NCBI GenBank assembly: GCA_025331435.1
Contig: JAIWNI010000002.1
Location: forward strand, 248,001 to 312,000
DNA from: Choanephora cucurbitarum
Taxonomy: Eukaryota > Mucoromycota > Mucoromycetes > Mucorales > Choanephoraceae
Reading direction: 5' to 3'
DNA: 64,000 bases
How positions within the stretch are numbered: position 1 is the stretch's first letter; each line of letters starts with the position of its first letter. A model generated the notes under the pieces. That model had not been told where the DNA came from, made no database searches, and was given only the letters and a program-made list of their open reading frames with translations. The position numbers were made by a program, and so were the translations under genes. This document shows, one piece after another, positions 13,675 to 25,178 of the stretch.

Positions 13675-15042
13675 GAAGACGGACTTGACAACCTCTACAA
13701 CGAGCGAGGAGAGAAAGTCTATGATCCCATGGAAGGCATTTTGACTGATGTCAGCGATCCTAACATTGTTCTCGAGAACATTACTAGTAGAGAAAAGTGT
13801 TTGAGTGCTAAGCGTCCCGAGAAATCTCGTAAACCAACTTCAACAAAGAAGCAGTCGAAGCATGAAAAATTGAGAAAAGCCACCTCTTACAAAAACTACA
13901 ATGATTTAACAAGAGAAACTTTCATTGATCACATGCTTGAGCAGCCGGTGGAGTGAGGTGTTGTAAGTAGAGTTGCGAAAGACTTGAATATCAATTGCCG
14001 TACGGTCTTGAGGTGGTGGCACCTTTACAATGAAACCGAGGAAGTTACTTATAGGAAGTCAGAACAGAACGCTGGACGAAAAAGTTCCTTTACGGCTGCA
14101 CATAATGCGCACATTTATGAGCTTATCGAGAACGATCTATAGCTAGTATTAGATGACATTATTGATAGCTTAACCAAGAACTTTGAAGATTTCAAGATAT
14201 CAAAATCTCAATTCAACAACCACTTAAGGAACACAATGTTAATAGTAATCAAGAAACCCGTTTTTGAAGCTGAAGTGAGAAATTCAGCAGAGAATCTGCA
14301 AACAAGATATGAATGGTTCATGAAATGAAAAGACTCTGATCTAGATTATACAGAAAACTGTGTTTTTACTGATGAAGCCGGTTTCTATATTAACATGAGA
14401 AACAACTGGGCTAGATCAAAGTCGGGAAGTATTCCTGTAGTAAAGCAACCAAAAACTAGATCGCCCTCTCACACTGTTATTGGTGTCATACATTCATCTG
14501 CTGTTATGCATGTGGTTATGAAAAAGCCTCCACCAAGAAAAGAGACAAAGGCTGATAAGAAAAAAAAAAGAAAATCCAACATTGGAAAGAAAAGAACTGC
14601 AGCTGAAGTCGACAGATTTGACCCTTCAACAGAGGAAGATAACATGAGCAACAAACCTGTAGCCAAAGATACTACAACTGCTCATTTTGTTAAGTTTATC
14701 AACGAGCTTCTTGATATAATGGATATGGATGAGAGCATAAAAGGACATTACTTAGTCCTTGACAATGCGTCTATTCACAAGTCTAAGCCCATGATTCGCA
14801 AAATCGAAAGCAAAAGTTATAGGGTTACGTACTTGTCACCTTATTCACTTGAATTGAGCCCAGTTGAGTAATTTTGGACTATTGTTAAAGGCAAAATGAA
14901 GCGTGACAGATTGATGACAGAGGAGAATTTATCTAGCAGAATTGCCGACGCATGCAATGATGTGCTTATTAGCGATCTTTATGGCTTCTGTAGTCATTTC
15001 AAGCGTCAGATCATCAATTGTTTCAGCAAAACACCATTTTAG
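13641..15042 (+). pseudogene. Tc1/IS630-type DDE transposase, broken by four in-frame stops
   Basis: One reading frame from about 13609 or 13673 to the stop at 15040-15042 encodes a DDE transposase but is interrupted at 13954 (TGA), 14140 (TAG), 14326 (TGA) and 14869 (TAA), with no frame change. Order of parts: basic N-terminus; a helix-turn-helix-like stretch (VVSRVAKDLNINCRTVLRWW); a first catalytic Asp block (CVFTDEAGFYINMRNNWARS); a Lys-rich insertion (KADKKKKRKSN); a second Asp block (HYLVLDNASIHKSKPMI); and a third acidic block around SPYSLELSPVE then FWTIVKGKMKR. The three blocks are the expected DDE/D layout of the IS630-Tc1-mariner group. A run of 31 T (13642-13672) sits just before the conserved part, and a T-run this long may be expanded. 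The ATG upstream of it is not secure. Confidence 0.88.
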
Positions 15043-15080
15043 GCTTTGTCAGTTTCTTTCAATAAATTTGTATTGTTATA

Positions 15081-15315
15081 CGCCAAGTCAATTCAGCACT
15101 TGTGGACATTTGTCTACACTTATGGACATTTGTCTACACTTATGGACATTTGTCTACACTTATGGACATTTGTCTACAGACTAAAGGACAGATCATTTTT
15201 CTATTTGTGCCAATCATTTTTCTATTTGTGCCAATCATTTTTCAACTTTGACCATTCATTTTTGAGTTTACGCCATTTATTTTTTCGAAAACGTCAATTT
15301 CAATAGGTTTGACTG
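15081..15315 (-). repeat. Right terminal inverted repeat with internal tandem repeats
   Basis: 235 bp, inverted copy of 13356-13591. It holds four 20-bp units (15098-15177) and two 21-bp units (15202-15243), against three and three on the left: the arms differ almost only by repeat copy number, plus a terminal base and one change in the innermost 20-bp unit. Confidence 0.93.
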
Positions 15316-15380
15316 TAGCTTGTGATTCGCCCACTCAAAGAGTAATCAAGATAATACAGCCACAAAGTGAAGAGAAGTAG
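15316..15380 (+). pseudogene. Displaced 3' end of the APSES gene
   Basis: Directly after the right TA, the phase of the interrupted exon continues open for 20 codons (beginning GCT TGT GAT, ending GAA GAG AAG) to a TAG at 15378-15380. Removing the element and one TA copy joins this in frame to codon GTA at 13353-13355. This is the expected ancestral end of the gene, now separated by 1.96 kb from the rest and probably not translated. Chance would not often give this match of phase, though 20 codons is short. Confidence 0.75.
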
Positions 15381-16267
15381 CTTAAACACAAATAATGTCA
15401 TTCGTACTTTACATTCAGATGATTTGCTTTTTAAATCAAATAAATTTTCACAAAAAAAAAGCAACGTTGCACTAAGAATCAAAGTGTCACTGACGCCTGA
15501 TTTCTCAAAAGAATCAAGTGTGTTGCACATTTAATACTTGGATTTTAGAAAACGAGTCAGGAAGATTGCTATTGCGTCATATCCTTTATTAAGGAAACTT
15601 TTCTTTAAGCCTATAATATTCAGCAAAGCATAAAAAGGAAACTTCAGACATTCAAATCTAATAGCGCGCCCCTTTCTAGCTATGTAATAAGGAAAAGCGG
15701 ATCCATTACTTGAATTAGAGGAACAAGGCCGATTCAAGTCTCTGAATATCGTCATTCTTAAGACTGTGCTCCGAGTTAGCTTTATTTCCATGCTATTTGA
15801 CTAATGTTACCAAACCGTTTTTGAAACTCATTCAAGCATTTTTTTTTGACTTGATACTGAGATTCTTTGGATTAGCAACAAAAAAATATGACTTCTTAAC
15901 AGGCCTTTTTTCTTCGAAGCAGCTTGGTTTTAGCCATAAAAGTTGCTTTCCAGCACTTAAGCTCATCGAAGGTCTGAGTATAGATAACAAAAGAAAATGT
16001 GTGAAGAAAGGATAAAGAAATTGAGATGAAAGCAAAGCAGTATGTCAAGTACCGAGCGCGCCGCTAAAACAAAGCAAAAAGATTGCTTTGGCAGAACAAG
16101 AGTGACTGTGAGCCAGCAAATAAGTGTGCACAAACATGGGGCAACAAGTAAAGAAAAAAAAATAACAACAAATCAAAAGACAATGGCCGCAGTAAAGCAG
16201 AATGGTACAATGGACTCCTAGTGATTAGGTTCAAGGTAAAAATCACAATCGAACTAGTTCAAACCAT

Positions 16268-16331
16268 TTTACAAAGGTTATTGTTACGTCCACTCTCCAC
16301 TCGGAGTGGACGTAGCAATAACCTTTACAAA
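16268..16331. repeat. 48-bp near-perfect palindrome flanked by 8-bp direct repeats
   Basis: Two 20-bp arms (16276-16295 and 16304-16323) are inverted copies with one mismatch, separated by an 8-base loop. On both sides stands TTTACAAA (16268-16275 and 16324-16331). This is the arrangement of a tiny inserted element with a target-site duplication, as hAT-type insertions make 8-bp duplications, but the arms do not show a terminus I recognise. It could instead be a hairpin relic of an excision or a recombination product. Confidence 0.7.
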
Positions 16332-17984
16332 TCGTCAGTTCTTATTCCGAAGCCGAAAAAACCCATTGTTTTTTGTACAAACAACTTTTTTTATACTTCT
16401 ACATATGTAGCAACATGCTTTATATCAAAAATTATGCTTTCAGATAGCAATGTTAAAAAATTCTTTAGCTCATCAGGGACAAAGCCAGATATTTTTTGTC
16501 CTCTCTACTGTGGGTCAGGATAAAGAGAGTTGACTTTGCAAACAACAATTTTGCAATTAAACAAGAACTTTTAAAGTTATATCGCTACAAATAACGGTTA
16601 TATGCAAGGCATGTACTAGCCAAAGTAAATTTTCGGCCAATAAACTAAGGCCTACTTCGATCTTGCACAGATACCTCCTTGTCTTTCTCTTAATTGCTAA
16701 AGCTATCTTATCTTGATAGAGATTTATTGTAGTCCATTGGTGCTTGTACTAATGATATAATGAACGTGTTCTCAAGGGTAATAATGCTATATCGCTAGTT
16801 TTCCAAAGAATCTCATAGGTGCATGCAAACAGATTTGTGTCAAACATTATGATTCTTTCAGTAACAACACCAAATATTTAAGCAATTGGATTTGATACTT
16901 TTTTACATATAGGGTTTAAAGCTATGCTTTTTTGTATGATTGCCTAGAAACACTAACAGAAGTGTACAATAGAAGTCTGTAGAGTTCGATTCTTCTTTTA
17001 TGAATAGCCAAACAGGCCTAACAGAAGTGTCGAGTAATTCTTAATAGATGAGCAGAATTGTAGTTCATTAGATGGTTAGAAAAGTATAGTATCTTTTTTC
17101 TTTGCAATAAGAGAACATGCACGCACTATAGTTTTATGGGACTCATATTAATCCCTCTACTTTTATTCAAACATCTACCACTTTATCTATAAAGTGCCGA
17201 TCGTAAAGTAGCTATTTATGAATAAGACAAGGTCTTGACACTTAGTCGCTGTCATATTTTGAATACATGTCTCGGCTATTGTTTGCAAGTAATCAATTCT
17301 CAAATCCAAATCGCATAGTATTTTTAAACGCGCCTAACAAAGCACGATAAGTCCTGTAGTATCGCTGCAATAGGCTTTTATATTCCTTTACAATAAATGA
17401 AGAAATGCGTATCAATTGTTTAACGAAGATCAGCTAAAAGTGGAGAAGCATCTGAAGAACCAAGCCGTAAACTTGATATAAGTAACCTTTTAATAAAGTG
17501 GTATATTACTGAGCAAGCTTATACAATAGGCATTATCAAAGCTCTATTAGGCTAAATGATTGAAACTTTTCTTCAAATATGTTTTAATATTTGTATGTTT
17601 TGAGACAATAGCGACACCACGATTGCATCTTCAAACTGGTATATTCGTTGAAACTTGCAAGCTCTTTGTGTAAGCCATTTTAGCAAGTAAAAGAAAGTAA
17701 ATTTTGTTTGCTTTTTTATTTCCGATCAATTACTTTTGACAAGTTCTGTAAGCTTAACTCTAGATCAGGGATTGAAACGGAGACTGGCAGATGTACAATC
17801 TGGAAATGGCGTAACCTCTACGACATATCAGCATGAAAAGTAAGCGCAAAAAGTAATAGCAGTCACTGTATGGAAGAAAATGTAAGATATCCGCCATGCA
17901 TTAGAGTTATTGTGGCGCATGGCTTGGCACCATTAACAAAAAGAGCAAATCTCACTCGTGTCACATATAAAATTTTATTAGCCT

Positions 17985-18085
17985 TCGCCTCTCTCTTACT
18001 TTTATTCCTTTTTCCCTTTTCTCTCTTTTTCTTTCTTTTTCATACTCCTTGTTTTCTCTTTCTTTACTGTTATAATTTTTTTTGA
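17985..18085 (+). promoter_or_regulatory. CT-rich core promoter/leader of the zinc-finger gene
   Basis: A tract dominated by CTCTTTTT and TTTCTC runs about 100-190 bp before the ATG at 18181. Same style as the tract before the APSES gene. Confidence 0.4.
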
Positions 18086-18180
18086 AGGAAATCATATTCG
18101 CCTTTCTCGCTCTTTTTATCATTATTTTAGCTTTCCAACTCAATTTATTTTCGCTGAATTAAACTTCATCTAAATAAATA

Positions 18181-19755
18181 ATGTCTACTGACCAAAAAGA
18201 ACACCCGAAAGGAATAAAAAGCGCACTATCAACACTTCTTAATAATTGCAGCACCAATTCAAAACCAGTAAACGCAGACACACCAATGAAAGAATACTTA
18301 CCAACACCTGTTACACCTGCCTCAGAATTCCCTCAATTTCAAAATCCAAACACTTCTTCTTTTAGTACTTTCTCAGTGATCAAGCCACCCATCCCCCCTA
18401 ACCAAAATAATACACGAAACAGTCAACCGGCAGTGCCAACAGAAGCAAAGCCATATCCATGTCCTGAATGTCACCAGACATTTAGTCGACCTCATAATTT
18501 GAAATCACACCTTACGACACATTCGTCCGAAAGACCTTTCCAAGTAATGTCTATTATTAGAAAAAAAATTTATTTTGTTTTATTGACCATTTTGTCATAC
18601 ATCTCTTTAGTGTGATGTTTGTAATCATCACTTTAGAAGACATCATGACCTAAAGCGCCATCAAAAACTTCATACAGGTGAACGGCCTTATGTCTGTAAG
18701 GACTGTTTCCGTTCATTTGCAAGATTAGATGCGCTAAATCGTCATCGTCGAGCAGAAGGTGGCACAGCATGCAGTGCAGTGCACCTAGTAAAGCAAGAAA
18801 TAGAAAATGTTTCCTCAAATAGTAACGCCACTTATCATACCAATAACAAGTCAACCACAAGCAATACCATCGCTGATACCACATCACCCATCCCTACAGC
18901 TATATCATCATCAGCCACCTTATCTATACCTGCTTCAACAGCACCGACCAGCCGACCCGTGATTCCTCAGTTACATATTCCTCATCCTGCTTCACATCTA
19001 TATCCTAGAGATAGCCAACCACCTACTACAGCTGTTCCACCTAGTGCGACTATTCCATCTACACATTCGCCACCATTATCAGGACCACCTCCTTCTTCCA
19101 CTCATTTGCTACCTTCACCAAGCGCATTATCCACGTTACCAATCACAAATAATAATAACTTAACACCTATAGTTTATCAACCTAAGAGTTTACCAATAAC
19201 GCCTTCATCACCTCCTCCTTTGCAACAGAACAAATCGCCTACTTACCATCCTCATGCTTTCCACCCATGGTCTCCGTACCGATCTGGTGGCAACTCGGTA
19301 CACACCGAGTCTACCTCACCTGTTCCTTCAAGGCCAACTTTACCACCATTAGGATCACCGCCTGCAGAAATAGGATCCAAGCTGGAGCGTTTACAGCAAG
19401 AAAATGAAGAGCTTAAGCGAGATATTGATCAATTACGGGCTATAGCTCAGAAAGAAGCTGGCGCTCTTAAGTCTCGTGTCCATGATTTAGAAATTGAGGT
19501 AGGCACACTGCTTATACCTCGGAATTCATCTAACCACTTTATTTCATTTTTTAGAACAAAGTATTACGTTCCTTAATCCAAAACCCTATACAAACAACAG
19601 CAACCACAACAACAACACCAGTTCTATTACCGGCAACTGGTCACACTGAAGATTACCTGAAAAGAAAACGTAAAAATAGCACTAGCTCAGAGAGCCACAC
19701 TAGTCACGATAGCAATAACGATTGTGGCAGAAAAAGTCCTTGTCTTCGCAACTGA
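18181..19755 (+). CDS. C2H2 zinc-finger transcription factor, Crz1/Prz1-like fingers, C-terminal coiled coil
   Basis: Exons 18181-18543, 18611-19498 and 19555-19755, all GT-AG and in frame. Three tandem fingers: YPCPECHQTFSRPHNLKSHL (from about residue 96), FQCDVCNHHFRRHHDLKRHQ, and YVCKDCFRSFARLDALNRHR, the last followed by RAEGGTACS. The triplet NLKSHL / HDLKRH / ARxDALxRH plus a trailing Ala-Glu-Gly-containing tail is very like Crz1/Prz1, the calcineurin-activated regulators of calcium and stress responses. After the fingers comes a long Ser/Thr/Pro-rich region, then a heptad-like coiled coil (LERLQQENEELKRDIDQLRA on to VHDLEIENKVLRSLI, split by intron 2), and a basic end (LKRKRKNS). I could not identify a sure calcineurin docking motif, so calcineurin control is inference from finger similarity only. 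Confidence 0.88.
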
Positions 19756-20621
19756 TTACATAATAAATCTAATTACCACTCATTTAAAATTTTCTTCCAG
19801 TATAAGTTGAGCTTTTGACATCAGCTACAGGAAAATAATGTATTCTATCGAAGCCTGTGCTTCACATAACATAATTATGCTGACAAGTTATCTTGTTAGT
19901 TTATCAATTATTCTTCTCACGCCATCATTGGGCCAGACAGCCCTAAAAAGTAATACCCAACATTTGTGCGCCACAATTTCTTATTGTCATTCCAGTGGTC
20001 TATCGAGTAAACTGCAAATCAACTTTTCTTTTATTCACTCATAGTCGCAGCAATACATCCAATGAGCTGAATATAGCAAATATCGCAGTTCAACATTGCC
20101 ATACAGCGTACTGCAAAAAACTAGGTCTAGAAGTGTTGTCTCTATTTGATAGACAGTAACTTGATATGCACAAGTGTGCGTCATGAAGATGATTGAATTT
20201 AATATAGATGTCTCCATAACTACTCGCTCACAAACGTGTGATAGACATAAATCAGTAGATTTTTTTTGGATCATGGTTATGCGCTTCCTTTTGTATACGT
20301 CAGCGCCATTTACGCGAGCAAGTAGATAGTAAAAAGCTCAAGGAAAGAAATAGGTGTTAGATGATTCAATCATAATAGCCTTGCTTGAAACGTCCGGTAT
20401 AGGAAGCATTTTTTTTAAGAATATTGAATTAGCAACTAAGTTCTACACCCAGAAGCAACTATAAAATCCCTTCATATGTTGAATGACATAGTTATAAATA
20501 ATAACTGAAAGACGAATAAAACAGTTATGATCAACTTTATGCAGCGATAGTGTTATTGATAATGATTATAAAAAATACTCTAATTATGTACAATTGGATG
20601 TTTGGAGAATAGCTATGCTTT
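19756..20621. other. Convergent 3' spacer
   Basis: Lies between the 3' ends of the zinc-finger gene (+) and RRP5 (-). AT-rich with short frames only; nothing further seen. Confidence 0.6.
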
Positions 20622-23600
20622 CTATGATCTGCTTTCAACATAAGCAAGAGCCTTTTCTCTCACTCTTTCAATTTCGTCTTCAGAACCATGAGCTTTTTCA
20701 AATTGAATCCACTTCTTAAACAAGAACTTCATTTTTTTTGATGAAAACTTCATAGAAGATACTCTTTCAAAAAGACGTCTGAGAACAGAAAAAAACAAAC
20801 TAGTGAGCAACCAATCATCTAATTGTTACCAAAAAAAAAGACATTACCTTGTCATGTCTACATCTCCATTCTTGGATTCCATATCCAAATAGATGTTCCA
20901 CAAATCTAAACGCTTAGGATAATTGCTCATTACCCCTTCAAGAATAGTACGGCCACGTTCAGCTTCTCCATGTTTAAATTCTAATTGACCAAACTTGACA
21001 ATTGTTTGAACATCTATAAGCAGTATTAGCAAAACCATTGGTTGAATAAAAATAAAAATGTAGACTTACGTTCATGTTTGGGCAAGACCTTTAAACTCTT
21101 TTGGAGCAACTCGCGAGATTGTTCAGCCTTGCTGTGCTTGAGATAGAAAAGGCCAAAGTTGATCCAGACTTCTGGTGTTTGACCAAATTTCTTAATCATT
21201 TCTTCATAAAGTGCTTCGGCTTTATCATCCTTTTCACTGCGTTCGTAAATCTTGACAAGTTGAAAGTATACTTTAAGAGGATCGCAATAGATCAAAGCAC
21301 GCTTAAACAATTCTTGTAATGTTTCATCTGTGCCAAAGTTATTCTCCAAATTAAGCATGGCTACCCAGACATTCATCTTTTCTTGTTCTTCACGGAAGTT
21401 GATAGTCTTCAAAGCACGTTCACCAATATCACGAGCCTTGGCAACTTCAGATAATTGCAATTGATAGGCCATGTAGTTGATCCATAAGTAAGAGGAGTTA
21501 GGAGAACCTACCAAAAGACGTTCATAATCACTGGCAGTTTGAGGTGCTTGAGAATTGAGTTCGGCAGTCAAATCTTGAACTTCTTTCTTTTGATTCTTGG
21601 TCTTTTTGTCGACCTCGTCATCTGAATCGCTTTCCTCTTCCTCATCGCTTGAATCTGGTCTGTTATTGATACCAGTCCAATCAAACTTATCAATGTTTAA
21701 AGCGGCAACAGGACCACTTTCTTCTTCATCGTCATTCTCTTCTTCACTTTCTTCTTTATTGTCATCGTCAGTTTCTTGAATTTCTTGCATTTCCTCATCA
21801 GAATCGTCATCAACTTCAGGCATTTCTTCATCGCTATCAGAGTCTTCAGTTTGTTGTTCACTCTTTTTTTCAGCAGCAATGGCACCTTCAATTACACTCT
21901 TCTTCAAAGAAGCTTCAAGTCGCTGCATGTTGTAGTCAATGTAGATGACCTTGACCTTAACAAGTTGACCAAGTTTGTATATATCCTTCCATTCTTTTAC
22001 AAAAGAATCTGACAAGTTGGCGATCTTAACACGAGCAGCAATAGAATGGTTCAATTTAACAAAAACACCGTGTGGTGCGACATTGTTGACATAGCCTTCG
22101 TAAACATGGCCACGCTTGATGTCAGCAAAAGTCTTGATTTCATTAGACTCAATATCAGGATAGATACGAGAGTGTCTTAAAGAAAGGTCTACTTGATGCT
22201 TGTCCTTGTTTACGTGGATGACAGCTACACGAACAACTTGACCTTCTTGATAAGCAGAAACAGGGTCTTCTCTGTATATGTCAGATAAATCAGTCAAATA
22301 AGCTTTACCAGCAATCTTGCTTGTAAGATTGAGTAAAAGGCCATTGACCTTGTTGGTGCTCTTGACAACAGCATTCAAAACCTGTCCTTCTTCTAAGGCA
22401 GAAATATCGGTAATACGAGGCATGCTCATATCCTCTAAATGCATAAAATCAATAGCATTCTTGTTGATATCAACAGCAAGAGCAACAACACGAATAGCTT
22501 GACCACTGACAAAGTGCTTGGACAAATTATTACATACATTGGAGTCCGTAGAGGCTAATTGTTTTTGCAAGGTGCCTGTAGTATGGCTACCAACGCTGAC
22601 ATGAGCAAAATTGGTATGGATATCAGAAATGAAGCCAATAAATTGATCGCCAGCTTTGATGTTGCGTATTTCACGAGCGCTATCATCTTCACTACCATAC
22701 AAGCGAAGAGAACAATCAAGTTGTTGTTTAACTTTAGCAGCACGAGTAATAGGAAGATAAGTATTGAGCTTTGTGTTGCGAACACCCAAAATTCTGACTT
22801 CAACTTCTTGCTTGGAACGGAACTCGCTTAAAGGAGCCTTCAGGTTTTTGATTTCATCAAAAGTGTTAAAAACTTCGGTAATGTGTACACGGCCTTCGGT
22901 GTCGTTAGGCAAAGCGAGTGTTAAGTGGTTCTTCTTGACAGATTTGATGATAGCAGTAACAAGTCTACCGGGTGCAAGGGCATCGTGCTTAGCATCATGC
23001 TTAGCATTAAGCTTGGCTTGCTTTTCAGCTTGCTTTTCAGCCTTGTTCTTGGTATTGATCAATGAGACCAGCATTCTGTTGGTTTCAGAATCAACCTTCA
23101 GTACAGTTGTCTTAACGGTTTGGCCTACATTGAAAACTTCAGACAAGTTTTGGACTTGTGTTTCAGTCATCTCCTTAGCAGGAACGAATGCGCTCAAGTT
23201 GTTGTAATAAGAGATAACGGCACCATTTTGCTTAACAGCAGCTATAACACCATGGCTAACATCACCCACCTTGATTTCATTAATGTTCTTGAAAATAGGA
23301 AATTCGCTATTGATCAATGATTTCTTGAGCGTCAAGAACACTTTTTGCTTGCTAGTGTCTGTGTTCAGCACACGGCATTGAACCTTTTTGCCAGCTTTGA
23401 ACTTATATTCGGGACGAGTCAATTTGACATCGGCCATGTGGTTAGTAGGCACAAGACCAGTGATAGACTTGGAGACCTTGACAATGACGCCAGCAGGAAT
23501 CAATTTCTCAACCTCACATTCTATAACAGAGCCTACTTCAATATCAGCTACACGTAAAAACTTCTCTTCCAAGACACTGGGTTGAAGTGTTAGGACCAAC

Positions 23601-25178
23601 AAAGCATCAACAGGATTGTAGCCAAGAACACGGGCGCGGTGTGTAGAACCAATCTTAAACTTGCTTGATGTGCCGGATACAGCAGTAATATGTTCATCAG
23701 CAAGACGAGAGACATGGACATAACCACATACACCTTCAACACCATCCAGAGTAACCCAGACGCCTGTATTGTTGGCGCGAGCTACCTTGACGTTTTCTAA
23801 AAATGAGCCAATAGGGAACACATCAGCAATAAATTTTTCAGACTTTGCTTTGTTAGCCAAGACAGGAGTGTCAAGTTCTAAGATATGAGGAAGAAGAGTG
23901 CCGCCAATTCTCTTTTCTTCAGTGTTCAACATGGTGAACAAAGTACGGAAGGTTACGTTTTCACCCAGTTTGTAGCTTTTCTCAATATCTTTTGAGACTG
24001 GAATGTGAGATTGATCGATTGTGCTAGGATAAAGGCCTTGCAGCTTGGCGCTTAGGCCATTGTTTTGAACGGCGTCTGTCAGACCTGATACCAATTGACC
24101 AGGGAGAACAGAGGTAATGCGAGAGAAAGGATCTTCGACAAAGGCGTGGCCCACTTTTTCACGATCAATAGTGACATGGGCTGTACGACCATCTACTTTT
24201 TCGATTGCACATTCTACATATTGTCCTCTCACTAATTCTTCATCACGGTTGTATTTTTGGACATAGCTCTTTGCTTCCTTTAAGGGCAAAAAGCCAGCTA
24301 AATCCTTGACACCTAAATCTAAGATATAACCGTGATCTTCAACGCTCTTAACCGTAGCACCTAATGTCTGTGATTGTTAAAAAAAGCAAAATTAATCTAC
24401 AGCACAGGTCAAAAGTGCATATCATTCCACTTACAACACCGGGTGTAATATCAACTTTGGTAATGTCCTCATTAACGGCATTTGGCTTTAAGCTCAATTC
24501 AATTGTCTTTCTATCATCAGACTGAAGATTGATGATCTTACAGCGAACGTATTGGCCAACAAAGAATAATTGATCCAATTTGGGTAAACTGGTTTCTTCG
24601 TTCATATCTTCATCGTCATCATCTTCTTGATTAGCGACTTCCTCAACTAAAGCTGTTAAAGCATCTGAAATTTCGGTGATAGAAACGGTGCCTACAAGCT
24701 GATGTGGCAATGAAACAAGTAAGTCAAGTTCGTTTATACGAGAAATACAACCTAAGAATGATGTGCCAGTAACCAATTTCTATATAAAACAGTCAGTATT
24801 TTCTTTTCACGTCAAGCAAGATAGCTTTGCTCACTTTAAAGGAAAGTTGCTCGATATGTGTCTTGTCTGATTTCGTCTTCTTTTGCTCCTTGACTTCAGT
24901 TTTTTTAGTCTTCTTGGAAGGCTTTCTCTTCTTTTGTGCAGGCTCTACTGTGGCCTCTTCTTTAGTGTTCTATGTTAAAAAAGGATCAGAAATGCTCAGT
25001 GCTATTGGAGACAAAGGCTTACAGTAACAAAGAGATCTTGAGCTACTTTGTTAGAAATTTCTCGGTGTTCAAGAGGAGTTAAAGCACTAGCACCACCACG
25101 AGGAAAGCTTTCCTCGGAAGGAGCAGCAATTGAAACTGCAGTTGCATTATTGTTGTCACTAATCTTTCTCTTCCCCAT
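20622..25178 (-). CDS. RRP5: rRNA biogenesis protein RRP5 (S1-repeat and HAT-repeat protein)
   Basis: Nucleolar factor needed for early cleavages of pre-rRNA and so for both ribosomal subunits; yeast Rrp5 and human PDCD11 are the references. Start ATG at 25178 (MGKRKISDNNNATAV). About six exons: short N-terminal exons near 25178-25024, 24970-24838 and 24780-24436, one exon of about 3.3 kb, and two short 3' exons. The N-terminus is Lys-rich, then come repeated S1 OB-fold units with the usual KxGxxVxxxV and HxSxL patterns (for example GQLVSGLTDAV, GSVIECEVEKL, GDVSHGVIAAV, GHVYEGYVNNVAPHGVFVKL). An acidic linker (DSDSDEEMPEVDDDSDEEM) precedes TPR-like HAT repeats (DYERLLVGSPNSSYLWINYM; EVWINFGLFYLKHSKAEQSR; LDLWNIYLDMESKNGDVDMT). 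The order is diagnostic. At roughly 1,400 residues it is shorter than yeast Rrp5 (1,729), suggesting fewer S1 units. Confidence 0.95.

Larger units (their letters stand above)
13356..15315 (+). mobile_element. Tc1/mariner-superfamily DNA transposon, decayed, with long terminal inverted repeats
   Basis: A 1,960-bp element flanked by TA dinucleotides (13354-13355 and 15316-15317), the target duplication of Tc1/mariner elements. Left end reads GAGTCAAACCTATTG, right end (reverse complement) CAGTCAAACCTATTG, so the ends match apart from the first base; CAGT is a typical Tc1-type terminus. Inverted repeats run 13356-13591 and 15081-15315 and contain two kinds of internal tandem repeat. Inside lies a transposase frame with four in-frame stops. 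It sits in the last exon of the APSES gene, in the same orientation, and is therefore a comparatively late insertion. The internal decay means it cannot make its own full transposase. Confidence 0.92.
15381..18180. other. Spacer between the APSES and zinc-finger genes
   Basis: AT-rich, with only short frames. It contains the palindromic micro-element at 16268-16331. A 40-codon frame at 16042-16164 (starting MSSTERAAKTKQ) and several others are too short and featureless to call. The last 200 bp form the promoter of the zinc-finger gene. Confidence 0.55.

Noticed and set aside
14469..14666. Minus-strand frame opposite the transposase
   Set aside because: Antisense of the Lys-rich insertion of the transposase; no independent support.
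16975..17010. GTTCGATTC, resembling the T-loop of a tRNA
   Set aside because: The flanks do not form a proper 5-bp T stem and no D arm, anticodon arm or acceptor stem could be placed upstream.
22764..23207. 147-codon plus-strand frame inside RRP5
   Set aside because: Antisense shadow of the S1-repeat coding exon.
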